NCBI GenBank assembly: GCA_004194705.1
Contig: SADC01000482.1
Coordinates: 1 to 64,000, forward strand
Reading direction: 5' to 3'
DNA: 64,000 bases
From: Ditylenchus dipsaci
Lineage: Eukaryota > Nematoda > Chromadorea > Rhabditida > Anguinidae
A program made the position numbers and the translations under genes. Under the pieces are notes generated by a model. It had not been told where the DNA came from. It saw only the letters and a list, made by a program, of their open reading frames with translations, and made no database searches. This document shows positions 1-20,776 of this stretch, piece after piece (the first letter of the stretch is position 1; every line of letters begins with the position of its first letter).

Positions 1-420
1 ATAACACACATGTGGCAAAATAATTCCAGTGCTTATTTGCTTGTTAGGACCAAAATAAAGATTTTATCTTAAATGTCTAAATTTGTAAGATTTAGGACCG
101 CAAAATCAAAGAAAAAATCTCTAAATAAAGAACAAATCTTACTCCTGTATTACACCCACATGCATAACCCACCTATGACGCAAGGAATTAGCTTTTGAAT
201 GATCGTATATACCGTATTTTTGTATGAAGCCCCCCTCTCTAATAATCTCCCCTCTCTAATATCTCCCCGAAACACTTAAAAAAATTCATTCGGTGGGGAT
301 TATACTCGCGAAGGGTCAAAAATGCTAATATTTGCATGTTATACGTCGCTAGCCCGTAAAAATCTGTGTTTATTTGGAAGCTCGCTAAATCCTCGTATAA
401 ATTCCACACTAGATAAGTGT

Positions 421-1318
421 TTATGGCTTGTTCACGGTTGTTTCGAGTTAGAGTTCAGGTAAGAGGTGTTCATGTAACCAAAAACCCGAACTCACTCACT
501 CGAACTCTAACCGAGGGTGTTTCATTACTCGATTCGAGTTCAAAGTCTGAGGTCAAAATTGAAATTGTTCATATAGTTTTGTGTTATTGTATATTTTCTA
601 TTATTGTTTATTATTGTTATTCAGATACGTTAAGATTAAATAATTACAACACTTTTTTACCTTGCTTTTATTGCTTTTTATTTATTCCTCGTGCTTCGAT
701 ACCACGATGAGCGTATATACAACTACCGAATCAGCCGAGCACGCAACTGTAATCGAAACACTTTCGGAATAATGGCCATGAGTGGAGGATCTTGCTTAAA
801 CAATTGAGTGCTCCCATGAAACAGCCAACCATATTGTCTGGGCCATTGCGTGCTCCACAACTTTGTCAGACAAGAGATGAATGAAGTAGGGGATGTGGAG
901 GGGACCGCCGCAATCTCTAGATCTTGAGAGGACTTGATGGTGGACAAGCAGAAGAAGAAGCAGTGGTAGTGCGAAAGACATCAAACAAAGCTTGTTGTGT
1001 TTTTTAATGTATTGTAAATGTTGACTTTCAGGAGCATATGATTTAATTAATCTTGATGTAGCAATTTAAGTAACTTTCTTTCATAAACTTGCATTTTTAT
1101 GGTCGTCGTCATGAGAAAAATAATAAAAAATATACATAAACAGTAACACAAACTACATGAACACTTTCAATTTTGACCTCAGACTCGAACTCGATGTACG
1201 TGAACATCTTCGAGTTAGAGTACGGGTTAGAGTTAGAGTTCGGATCAGAGGTGTTCACGTAACCAAAAACCCGAACTCTAACTCGAACTCTAACTCGAAC
1301 AACGTGAACAAGCCATTA
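421..1318. repeat. foldback element with GAGTTAGAGTTCG-repeat ends
   Basis: Inverted ends: 421-570 starts ATGGCTTGTTCACG and continues with GAGTTAGAGTTCAGG; 1150-1318 ends GTGAACAAGCCAT. Both carry tandem GAGTTAGAGTTCG-type hexamer/dodecamer units and GGTGTTCACGTAACC. The middle (720-985) is GC-richer, with overlapping minus-strand open frames (723-947, 796-984). These may be a decayed coding fragment that I cannot identify. Confidence 0.65.
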
Positions 1319-1521
1319 GGCATTGCACATAGCTGTTCTCGTACAAGACAAATTTAATTGGGCCTAGCAATTATGGAAAAATTTTAATTGGTTGCAAAAA
1401 GATTTCGTATATGGGGTTAGACTGATATGTCATGATCATAGTGCTTACGACGTCCGTTGCCGTTCTTATTTTTTTCATTGCAGTCCTGCATTTTCATCAA
1501 CTTTTTTTTTTCCACATCATA

Positions 1522-1771
1522 TACCGCATAACCTCTAATAGACGGGCATGCCTTTCTATTTTTCAACCCTAAAAAATCGAAAAAAAAAGATTTGAGATTT
1601 TGGGTACTCAAAAAAATCTGAAAAGCGGAATCAACTAAGATCGAGGTTATCAGAAAACGCGAATAATAGATTTGCAAAAAAATTTTTGCACTGAGATATA
1701 GTCCTTGAGGTGCCGCTATTAGAGGGTGACGGTCTATTAGAGGGTGCCCGTCTAATAGAGGTTATACGGTA
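1522..1771. mobile_element. 250-bp TACCGCATAACCTCTAATAG MITE
   Basis: Inverted ends TACCGCATAACCTCTAATAG and CTATTAGAGGTTATACGGTA-like sequence. Same TACCGTA-type termini as elements at 14.2, 17.2 and 30.2 kb. A partial relative begins at 209. Confidence 0.6.
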
Positions 1772-2082
1772 GTCAGTTTTTATTTTAATTCTTTATTTTT
1801 GGGTGACCGTCCAAGTTTTGTCTAAACTTTTTCTCTCTCTCTTTATCCTAAAACGCCTTTTAACAACAAAACAAACAGTTTTTTTCACCTAAATTGTACC
1901 AAAAAAGACCGAGCTCAGAAAATCTAACAAAAAAGATCTCCTTTGGATGTTAATCAATAAAAAAAAAAACTTAGAGCATTTTGAAATGAATAAAACATTT
2001 TCGCCATCCTGCATTTCTGAATTTAAATTTAATTTTTTATTAATAACTTTTTCTCTTTCTAAAAATAACATTTTTTAGAAAA

Positions 2083-2121
2083 TTCCGATATTGATTCCGA
2101 TATTGAAATTCCGATATTGAT
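2083..2121. repeat. three tandem TTCCGATATTGA units
   Basis: TTCCGATATTGA occurs three times in 39 bases, with 12- or 15-base spacing. Confidence 0.8.
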
Positions 2122-2626
2122 AATACTAATTCAACTTTAATTCTGCACAACTGTCTGAAATCACAGCACCGGATTGTCGACAAAATATGGCTCCAAAACA
2201 ATTTTTAAAAACACAAAACTTAGAATAATCCTTCGTGTCGAAAGTATCTCCTTAACAGCTCCACCCTCCCTTTAAGGTTAAGTCGAGTATTTTTTTAAAA
2301 AATTTTCGTAAGTTAAAGAGTAATAAAAATTAGCTGAAGTTGTGATGCGCACACACACTCACTCAAGCCACAAATTACTCAAAGTGACCGTGGACATTTG
2401 CAAACGTATGCACACCAGTTTTTTCATGTGGTAGGCCCAGTTATTGTTTTTGACCCTACTAACAGTTCATTATCTCCCCCCCCCCTGCTCATACTCCGAT
2501 TTACTGAAAAGTAATTCAAAATCACTACTTGAACTCATTTTTTCTGCTCAATACGATGAAAGAGATATTTTCAAACGCTTTTAAAAAGAAATTGAATTTT
2601 ACAAAAACAAACGGTTGCAGTGACGA

Positions 2627-3377
2627 ATCCCCCCCACGGGACTGATCAGGTGGAGGAGATAACTTCATATTCGTGTTTCTCGACCCCGATTTCATGAGAA
2701 AGCGGCGCGTTTTTTGGTTCTGAGAAAAAAAAATTTTCGAACCACAGGGGGGTATCATGGTTTTTAGTCAAAATTTGAAAAATTTAAATTGGCGCCTTTG
2801 AATTTTAAAGGAATAAGGGCTGTATTGGGAGGGAAGGGAATAAAAGGGGCCACTTTTACGGCAGAACGTTAAAAATTCAAAATTTTTGTATTCTTCGCCT
2901 GCCTTACCATGTTTTCAACTGGGCCGTGGCAAAAAAAGACTCTATATGCATTTCATGGTCAAGAATACTTCTCGGAAGGGGGCGCAGGGGCTTGGGGGCT
3001 TGGAGTTGAGATGCGCACACCCACATACCTTAGACGCAAATCACTCGAAAGTGACTCTGGATGCATGGAAAAGCATGCATACCAGAGTTTATTTATGCGG
3101 TAGGCCCCAGTATTCAAAACTATGTTCAACATCTTCTTGTTAGTGGCCCCGTGTACAGCCTTAATCCCTATACAGCCCTTAATCCCTTTAATTCAAAAGG
3201 CGCCAATTGAATTTTTCAAATTTGACTAAAAAACCATGATACCCCCCTGTGGTTCAAAAAAAATTTTTTCTCAGAACAAAAAAAACGCGCGGCTTTCTCA
3301 TAAAATTGGGGTCGAGAAACACGAATATAAAGTTATCTCCTCCACCTGATCAGTCCCGTGGGGGGGGGGGGGGGGAT
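2627..3377. mobile_element. foldback element related in its core to the 0.96-kb family
   Basis: Arms of about 200 bases (2627-2850 and 3160-3377) are inverted copies beginning with CCCCCACGGGACTGATCAGG. The middle (2905-3150) matches the core of the elements at 25.2 and 31.8 kb, including GGGCCGTGGCAAAAA and ATGCGCACACCCACATACC. It thus shares a core but has different ends. A diverged fragment of the same core lies at 2343-2450. Confidence 0.7.
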
Positions 3378-3943
3378 TCTGAACTCAAGCCAAACAAATT
3401 ACTTACTTCCGAGGACACATTGTTTTTAGGGCATTTTCATTAATTAATTTTTTCAAATTTGTTAAAATTTTGATTTCTTACTAGATTTGAAGCTAGCTAG
3501 CTAAAATTAAACTGTAAGTTTGTTTTTTAACCTAGTTGAACAGACTATATTTTTGAAAAAAAAGTCTCAATTACCCTACACTCAAAAGTTGTTTGCTAAT
3601 AAAAAAGATGTTTCACTAAACTTAATTGGTGTTGCGCAAGTTGTTTGTCCAAAAACAGTAGGATGACTATAGGTGTGAATAGCAAACAAAGAAATATGGT
3701 TACAAAATTGCTACTTTCCAACTTTTGGAGACCATCCAAACTCCAAACATCTCAGATTGCTTTGTTTTACTAACCTCAAAAGGTCATTTTACAGTGGATA
3801 GAAAAAAAACTTGAGTTAACAATATTTTTTGACATTTCACATATTTCCAGAATTTTTATTTGACTGATCTACAGTTAAGTCATAAATAATTAACTTTTTT
3901 GCAATTAATTTTTGATAGTTAAGTTTTTTACAGTCAACTGTCT

Positions 3944-4109
3944 CACAGTTAACGACCTTCTCTTTACATTGAATGTTCCAATTGAAGATTCTCTGCAATG
4001 GATGGGATCAGCATATCAGCTGATATTGACTACTCTAGACGAAATAAATGTCAGCGAATTGGACTGGAAACAGTCAGCTTCTTCATTAAGAGATCATCGT
4101 CGTTCTTAA
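3944..4109 (+). CDS. possible terminal exon, unidentified
   Basis: An open stretch after CTCACAG encoding LNVPIEDSLQWMGSAYQL and further acidic helical sequence (DEINVSELDW) to a stop at 4107-4109. It is GC-richer than its flanks. It lies downstream of, and on the opposite strand to, the Zic gene. No partner exons found. Confidence 0.3.
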
Positions 4110-4246
4110 GAAAGTAACTCGTGTATTATTAATTAACTTATTTAAGATTCTGTAATTCGCTCTCTTCAAGTGATATTTACAAGAAATTAGCATTGACTTA
4201 GTTTTTCAAATTTCCTTACAAACAATAATATAACGTAACACAAGAA

Positions 4247-4511
4247 CTGTATTTCTATAATTTCTCCTCCGCGGAGTAATTACAGGCGTGCAATTTTTTC
4301 AATTTCAGGTGCTCTGAACCTCTGTTTTCATTCACTGTTTCAGCTGCGTAAAAAGTGCCTGTTAGATTTTTAAAATTCCTCTCAGGCACTATTCACACAG
4401 CTCAAAGAGTAAATGAAAACAGGATTTTCAGACGACTTGAACTCAGAGGGGGGGGGGAGGGGTTGTATTAATTAGAGAGGGGGGCGGAGGGTTAATTACA
4501 GGAAATACGTT
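4247..4511. mobile_element. diverged TACCGTATTT-type MITE
   Basis: The right end AATTACAGGAAATACGTTA and left end ACTGTATTTCTATAATTTC are degenerate. Inverted GCTCTGAACCTCTGTTTTCATT and ATGAAAACAGG...CTCAGAG support a foldback. Confidence 0.42.
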
Positions 4512-5095
4512 AGTTATAGCTTTTTTATGTCACAAAGTTTGACATAAGATCGAATAGAATATTTCTGATTTGCAATAAATTTGTTATAAATGAAGATATT
4601 TTATCATATAATTCATACTTATTGTAGTATTTAATTACAGTTTTAAAGCATGTTTATCATATTTAATAATTAGTTCGTAACAGCTCGAGATATAATTTAA
4701 GTATGAAATTTTATTTTAATTCTATCTTTGTTGTACATCGAGAAAACCAGGGTGAGCATTGGTCTGAGCATAAGAAAAGTTGTTGAAGACTTTGTCGTCC
4801 TAAATTTTTATTTAAAACATATATATTTATTTTAAACAAATTTCTTCATATTTCTTTGTTTTCATAGAAAGGCTTAAAATTGAAAGGTTTACTGATCTAT
4901 TAACAAAAAAGCACTGAGATTTGCATCAACAAAGATATTATTGCTTAAAGTTCTGTACATTTGTAGCATTTCTGCACAATTTTCGAAAATAATTTTTTTA
5001 AATATCAATTTTTTCATTCTTACAGCAAATTTTTTTTATAAGGATTCAAATTTTGACTTTTGGGGGTTTTTATCGATTTTTAGTAACAAAATATT

Positions 5096-13956
<8,861 letters not shown>

Positions 13957-14160
13957 TTTTCAGATCAGGATTTATTAGAAGGTGTGTGTGTTAAGTAGTA
14001 AAAAATTTTCTGAAAAATATAAATTGATAATTGGTTAAAATATGTGGAAAACTAATAGTGAATACTGAGATCAGTTGAATACCTTTAACACAAAATACAA
14101 CCGTGAAAGTGAGTTGGGATACTTATTAGATGAAGAATCAATTAAAAGAACTATAGTAGT

Positions 14161-15011
14161 TACCGTATTTCCTCTAATAGAAGCCCCCTCTATTATAAGC
14201 CTCTCCCTCTATAAGCCCCTCTGGAGGTCATCCAAAATATAAAAGCCCACCACCCCTCTAATATAAGCCCCCCCCCTCTTGTGGGTATCATAAAAATATA
14301 AGCCCCTTTTTTTATAAACCCAGAATCAATTTTTTTTTCGATAAATAGGTGTTGCTAAACGTGATACAAGATATAAAGAATGTCTTTATGTATTTGCCAA
14401 GCGCATCTTTCGAAGTGGATCGCTGGAATACTGTGAATGAGTGAATCTCAAAGCGAAAACTACATCGAATACTATTTTAGCGGGTATTTTGTTGGTTTAA
14501 AAAATTGCTTTATGCAGTAATCATCAGCAGAAAATCAGCAACAAACGATACGAAGTGACGTCAGTTTACGTTTGAGGAACAAGAAAATAGGTTGGCAGCA
14601 TAGGTCATATTAAAAGAAGGCATAACGATATTTCGCATAAAATTATCTTGATTTCAAAGCAAATTATTGTCTCACTTTTTTTTGCTGAAAAAAATTGCTG
14701 AAAAATTAAGATAATTTGCTGCGAAATCCAATACGCCCAAAATAAATTTAGCTAGAACGCCTCCAAGAGAAACAGTGGGTAAACTACGAATATAGAATCA
14801 GTGCTTTGATGTTTAAACGCTTTTTCAACAATGTTACGTGGAAAATTAGAAGCGATCAAAGGATGGCGTAAAAAAATTATGGCTCAAAATTTTTCCGCGC
14901 GGCGCGGCGAGTTGAAAAAGTAAAAGCCCCCCCCCTCTAATATAAGCCCCCCTCCCTGGAGAGCATCCATAAAATAGAAGCCCCGGGGCTTCTATTAGAG
15001 AAAATACGGTA
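14161..15011. mobile_element. 0.85-kb TACCGTATTT palindromic-end element
   Basis: Ends TACCGTATTTCCTCTAATAG and CTATTAGAGAAAATACGGTA. Subterminal AGAAGCCCCCTCTAATATAAG-type units repeat at both ends. The roughly 550-base middle has no recognised coding region. Confidence 0.68.
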
Positions 15012-17183
15012 GTTGTAAATAAGTTAACTATTAAAAAAAATAAAGGTTTAACGTTAACTATGATTGACTCAACTTTGCAGTGACCAACTTGAAATATGTT
15101 AAACATCAGCAAGATAACTGTGAAAAAATTAACAATAAGTTGTTTCAACAGTTATTGTCAGTCAATAAAGGTTAAAAAATAAAATATCACAACGAAAAAT
15201 TTCACAATATTTAATGTGTAAAATGTGTCTGCAGAAAAGTTTCGATTGAAAATAATGTGTTTCACAGAAGTCGGGACAACATAACATGATTTTTCAGCCA
15301 CGAATCTCAACTAAAAATAAATACAAATATTTTTTTAACTACAAAGACACTTTGTAATTTTTCTGTAATTTAATAAAGTGCTTTTGAGTTTGGAGTGAAC
15401 AGAATAAAGTTTTCGAGGGTTAATTTTGAAAACTTAAACGATGTTGGGCAGTTAGGAAGATCTATGCATGTAGCTTATTGCAACTAAATCAATAATAATA
15501 TACAAAAACTATTGATTAGTAAAGCTAAAGTTAAAATCCTTAAATTCACTGCTGGAGTCTACGTCTATTGGCACCAACTGAGAAGGCTCCCGCTGCTCGA
15601 TCATTCATGACCCTAGTAGCGCACTTTCCATACACTAAAAATTTTCCAGTGCAAATTTTTTATGTAATTATATAGTCTCAAAAGCCACCCAAAACATCTA
15701 AGCAATACAGATTTATATCCAATAAAAATCTTTTGATAAAATCCTTATCACAAAACACCGCCTAAATCCGTTAAAACCAGTCCCAACATCCATAGTAGTA
15801 ACTCTAAGGCACCCAGTCGTGCACCAAATCAGAAAGAAAAAAGATTGTGGTGGGTGGGTCTTTCGGTAGTTATCCCCCCTTCTCTCCAAATAAAGATTTC
15901 CTACGCTGCCTTACCTCTGGAAGTCCACTAGCAATTCTCAGAAAAGAAAGTATTTAGGAGGGGCCGCCCCCATTAAACAACTGGATTGGTTACTGTGCTT
16001 TGCACCGAAAATGTTGCAACCTTATAAAACACTGCCTTATTCTCACTTCTAATAAATAAGAAAATGCTGGTTTGAATTCCTGGTTTGCTAGGTGGAATGA
16101 ATGACAAAAGAGTACTGTTCTCTACCTCTTTGTTCCTTTTCTGTGACTTTTTTTCATCTAAACATATTTATGAGCCAAGACTTTTCCGTTGTATTAGTAC
16201 GCAGTGACCTTTTTATTATCGAATAGCGACATAATTTATGAGTTCATCAACCGATTGTCCTATCGATTGTCCCAAATCAGTTTATCTCAGATATAGCATT
16301 CAGAAAGTTACTTGAATAGTCAAGATCTTTTTATTGAAAATAAATAATAACATGCTATGCTTGATAGGCATTTTCTGAAATTTCGGCGATGACTTTGTCA
16401 ACAATATTTTTTGGCTTAAATGTTATCAATCATACTTTTTATCGACCTTTTTTGACAACTAATTTTTTAGGCAAAACCGATGGAGGACCAAGGCACAATG
16501 AACCAACGACCTTATTTACGGGTAAATTTTAACTTTAAGGGTAAATTAAAAAAGACGTAGAAATTGCTTTCGTTAACTAAAGTTCCAACTTAAAGAATGT
16601 TTTTATTGAAAGATCGTCATTTTTAGCCACCATATAACTTCATTTAGCCAGCAGTTCTGGGATGGATTATTTTTCTCAGTTCTTCACACCATTAAAAGCG
16701 CTTTTAACGGGGCATGGCCGTGCGTTCGAAAAATTGGTGAAACAGGAATACCCATTTAATAAAAAACTCCGCGGGCCACTCATCATTTTTAGTTTTGCTA
16801 GATGGCTTGAGAGTTGTTGATTAAAGAATTTCAGGTTCAGTTGTAATAGTAGTAAATGTTGAAAATTGGACTTTGCAAGTGATGTTTTGCCTTATGTCTT
16901 GTGTAGTAAACTTTTAGGACCTTTTTATTATGTCTTGCATTCACCAGCTACGAGTTCATCATCGGATATAGTAGAAACCCCCAAATTTGATGTTAATAAT
17001 TTTTTCTTGGTATAATTGTTTGATTGATATACAAGAAACCAAAAAGATCTGGTTGACTACATCGAAGTTTGACTATAGGCGAATATCCGAAATTCAACTG
17101 AACTGTGGATCTGGTGATAATAAATTATTAAACTTTAAATAAATCAAACTGTGAATGATTTAACTAGTTAACTTGAAATTGAT
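15012..17183. other. no gene recognised
   Basis: AT-rich sequence with a few GTTAACTA-type motifs near 15010-15075. No frame or repeat structure I can support. Confidence 0.5.
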
Positions 17184-17314
17184 TACCGTATTTACTCTAT
17201 TAACTCCCCATGGAGACTTATTTTTCAACTTCCTGTGGGTTTGAGACTTATTAGAGAGTGGGAATTTTTTTAAACCATCCTCGGAGGTGGGGAGTCAATA
17301 GGGTAAATACGGTA
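17184..17314. mobile_element. 131-bp TACCGTATTTACTC MITE
   Basis: Ends TACCGTATTTACTCTATTAA and TCAATAGGGTAAATACGGTA; the subterminal GACTCCCCA-type motif pairs across the element. Confidence 0.65.
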
Positions 17315-17449
17315 ACCATATTAGTTATTAAACTATAAATTCATCTAAAGTGGTTCGGTAAACCGTGTTAAAACTCCGATTGTCCTATCTCCATTTCAAT
17401 TATTCATTAATGAAGTGCAACTAAGTATGGATCATTTTACTTTATATAA

Positions 17450-17509
17450 GTTAACTATGGATAAATTAACTATAAATAAGTTAACTATAAACTGATTAAC
17501 TCTAAATAA
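17450..17509. repeat. four tandem 15-bp relatives of the satellite unit
   Basis: Exact 15-base steps: GTTAACTATGGATAA, ATTAACTATAAATAA, GTTAACTATAAACTG, ATTAACTCTAAATAA. They match subunits of the 45-bp satellite 18 kb away but contain TAA where the satellite has CTA or GTA. Looser clusters occur at 12895-12965 and 15008-15075. Confidence 0.75.
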
Positions 17510-18110
17510 TCTGCTTATTTGGTGGGAACGCAGACGAGGTAACGATTATCAACAACAACAAAATGCAAAAAAAAACGATCCAAAATGAATTATTATACTG
17601 CTGCTATCAGATTTTTAATTCTATACTTTGCAATAACTTTTTTATTATGTCTAGCATAGATCACTTACAAGTTCAAATCAGTAAATATCGCATATAGTAG
17701 AAACCAAAAAGATGACGATGATTTATGTTTCTGGGTGATCAAAATTCTTGAGAGTGACAACAAGTTAAAGTGTCGTATTTCTGTGTGGTTGTGTGCCAAG
17801 GACAAAGTGCCAATTAAGTCATCTCGGTAGGTGATTGCAATCTCACCATCAAAACATTTATCCGCTCTTGTCTCTAATCCATTTTACAGAACAGGCGAGA
17901 GTGTGGGCTGCATTTACTGTTGCTCTAGTTTATTTAGGATTAGAATGAAAATTTGGCGCACAAAGAACAAAAATCTCTAGCACATAAATATGAGATTATC
18001 TTTTTGCTTTTAACATTAGATATTTCGACCTTTGCAAATTTTCCAAAGAAATGCTTCAGTTAACAACAAAATCTATAAAATAATTTAGATTGACTTAATT
18101 TCATGCTTAA

Positions 18111-18303
18111 AGGACCATACTTGTTGATGCAAATGAGAATTTGACGAATTCAAATGTGGGCGGGACACTTCTCTTTCGTCTCTCATCGTACTCTTTTGAG
18201 TCGATCGAAATAACTCCAAAGAGTAGAGTTCGAGACAAAAGATAAGTGTCCCGCGCACATTTGAATTTGACAAATTTTCATTTGCATCAACGAGTGTGGT
18301 CCT
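18111..18303. mobile_element. TTAA-flanked foldback MITE, copy 1
   Basis: Palindrome AGGACCATAC...GTGGTCCT with TTAA at both edges (18107-18110, 18304-18307). The arms share GATGCAAATGAGAATTTG versus CAAATTTTCATTTGCATC. TTAA targets are typical of piggyBac and Kolobok elements. Confidence 0.68.
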
Positions 18304-18419
18304 TTAAATTTGAAAACTTAACTAAATGATCTTGTTCAGTTAATAGGTTGTAATATTCAATAGAAAAATTTCCAAAATGAAGTAATAAGCCCTCGTCCAA
18401 TATTACAGAAAACGGTCTT

Positions 18420-18640
18420 ATATGATTCTTTTCACTTATCGGGACCCCCACTGTTTTTTTTTAAATTTTATATACTGTTCAGAGGTCCTGACGAAGGCCG
18501 TCTTGAAATAAAATATATTTTTGGATGCTGATTATGGTGATGAAGGTGGTTACGGTTAGTACGATCACCTTGATCACCATAAACAGTATATAAAATCTTT
18601 TAAAAATAGTGGGGGTCCCGATAAGTGAAAAGAAAAAACT
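18420..18640. repeat. inverted repeat flanking a short AT-rich spacer
   Basis: Left CTTTTCACTTATCGGGACCC with TATACTGTT; right AACAGTATATAAAATC and GGGTCCCGATAAGTGAAAAG. Arms about 55 bases, spacer about 100. Confidence 0.65.
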
Positions 18641-20470
18641 TCAGGTTGACAAAGTGTATAAGGAAAAATCGAAACAAGCACAAAATGATACATTTTACTA
18701 CTGAAAACCTCTCTCAGCATTACTGTAATCGGATTAGTTATTTGAAATTTTTCTATTGAACTCTCTTCTGTCAATTTCTATCATGCAACAAAAATTAGAC
18801 AGAATTAAAAAGAAAAATAAATCTTTCTTCGTGGTTTTCTCAAACAAATCAAATTTCTCAAAAGTCTTCAAATGCAGAAGAATAAAAATCTGTAGTTTTA
18901 GAAATTCGACTTATGCAAATTCGTTCTTTTAAATGGAAGATTTGCTGCAGCTCAAATCAAAAGAAAAGATCATAATTCCGTTAGTGTCAACCGGTTAAAA
19001 GCTCTCCCACTAAAGAGATACCCAATTTGAAATGCTAGACTAGCCAGCAATAATAACCATTAATCATGTTGTCGAGTAGGACACCTCAGATTCTTCTTAG
19101 TTACCAAAGTGAGGATGCAGTGGTATTCAGTGTTGGTGGTCACATCAATCAGTCGGTTTATGAAACGCATTCTCTTCTTTGCGATCACTGACCTTTTGAG
19201 TACATTGATGAAATGATAACACCACAAACCTGTTGCATAAATACACAATAACACATACTAACCAAAATAACTATGTGTAGTTACAAGATGGTCCGAATAC
19301 ATTTTCAATTTAGACAGTGACCATAACTGTTGTTTGGAGGCAATTTTTTTTAAAAAGCTCGTCTTGTAAATAACTTAGCCAATTATACACCGTAAGAACT
19401 TAAAAAATCTTAAAATTTTCATTTTTATGTGCAAAAAAGTAAAATCCGTATTTTATTACCAAAAGAATCAGCTTACAAAATTTAAATTTTTTTGATAAAA
19501 AATACATATTTATAATATAGTATAAAAAATATTTATTAAAATACGGACAATACTTTTTTATCCGATAAAACACTCTTTTTCCGACTAATTTATATTTGCA
19601 TTGTTCTTTGAGTTTTTGTCTAGATTTTATTTGTTTGTTTTAATTTGTTTTAAATTTATTTGTTTTAAATTTTCAGCATTATCGGGCAATTCAGTATCTC
19701 AGCTTTCAAACAAGCTTTCAAATAATTACTGGATAACATAAAGCAATTTTCGAAATATTGGTGAATATTGGTATTTAGAGGTTTAGGCAAAATAAAATAT
19801 ATTTTTTAAACCTCTGAAATACTTTATTGTGAAATATTAGAAGGCATTCTGTGCTGCACGCTGATGCTGAGAATTTGAAAATTCAGGCGAAAACTTAAAG
19901 AAAAATGCAAATATATAATAAGTTGAAGAAATGATAGTTTTAGTCGGAAGAAAATTTTGCTCTCAGAATACATATGAAATTTATTTATACAGAATTATAT
20001 TGTCTGCCTTTCAAGTAAACTATCTTTTTTAAATAACCTACAGTAATAGCTTTATTAACTTCCAATAGAAATTTATTTTTCAATCCCTCGAAAATCTTAA
20101 AATTGATAATCAAAATTGGAAACGCCTTTAAAATCCTAGTTAAAAAACATGGATGCGGAGTGAATAAGCGAAATACAATATATTTCAACATAGATTTAAG
20201 ACAGAAAAATCAATTATAGATGGATAGTCTTTTTCTAGACTTTATTTATAAGTTCTAAATTATAATGTTACTATTTAAGCCGCAGATTGTTTTGGCTATT
20301 CCTAAGGCAAAAAGGAAAAAAGACAGAAGCTACTACCACTACAACTTGTTACAACTTCCGCACTTCCTTACCTAGCATAACAGAGTTATAATTGGTCTTT
20401 TATTGTTATTTTTAAGCAAAGGCCGACAGGAGTGCAATCCTGCAACAACTGGCGGTGAAAAGTCTTGTAC
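18640..20470. other. no clear gene apart from the 19.07-19.25 kb patch
   Basis: AT-rich. Minus-strand open frames at 18574-18774 and 19985-20191 lack splice or motif support. Confidence 0.45.
19067..19250. other. coding-like GC-richer patch, strand unresolved
   Basis: The minus strand is open for 64 codons (19254-19060). The plus strand reads PQILLSYQSEDAVVFSVGGH and, after one stop, PFEYIDEMITPQTCC. Both look protein-like; I cannot decide. No splice sites fitted. Confidence 0.25.
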
Positions 20471-20477
20471 CCTTTTT

Positions 20478-20502
20478 GCTTGTGGCTAAGTTTGCCACAA
20501 GC
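20478..20502. other. perfect 9-bp stem hairpin
   Basis: GCTTGTGGC, loop TAAGTTT, GCCACAAGC. The 100 bases before it are GC-richer than their surroundings and could belong to a small structured RNA, but no family is recognised. Confidence 0.3.
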
Positions 20503-20776
20503 AATTATTAGTGAAGTTTGCTGGGAATAGCAGGTTTAAACCTTAATATTACAACTTTAGTATTGGGGGTCAAAATTGACCGCGGAACACAGTCAGAAAA
20601 TGGATACACTGTTTTAATAAGATGCAGAATTTTTTTCTCTGACTTTGTTTATATCATCGCAAAGATTATTTTAAGATTTTTTAAAGTTCTTGGTTTATGG
20701 TCTTGACTAAATTTTAAAATAAGCTTTTGGCAAGAATTAACAGACAATAACTGAATATCAAGTACACGTTGTAATA

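Noticed and set aside
723..984. Secreted protein on the minus strand (796-984, Leu-rich N-terminus)
   Set aside because: The Leu run comes from a GAAGAAGAAGCAG simple repeat inside a foldback; overlapping frames compete and no homology is recognisable.
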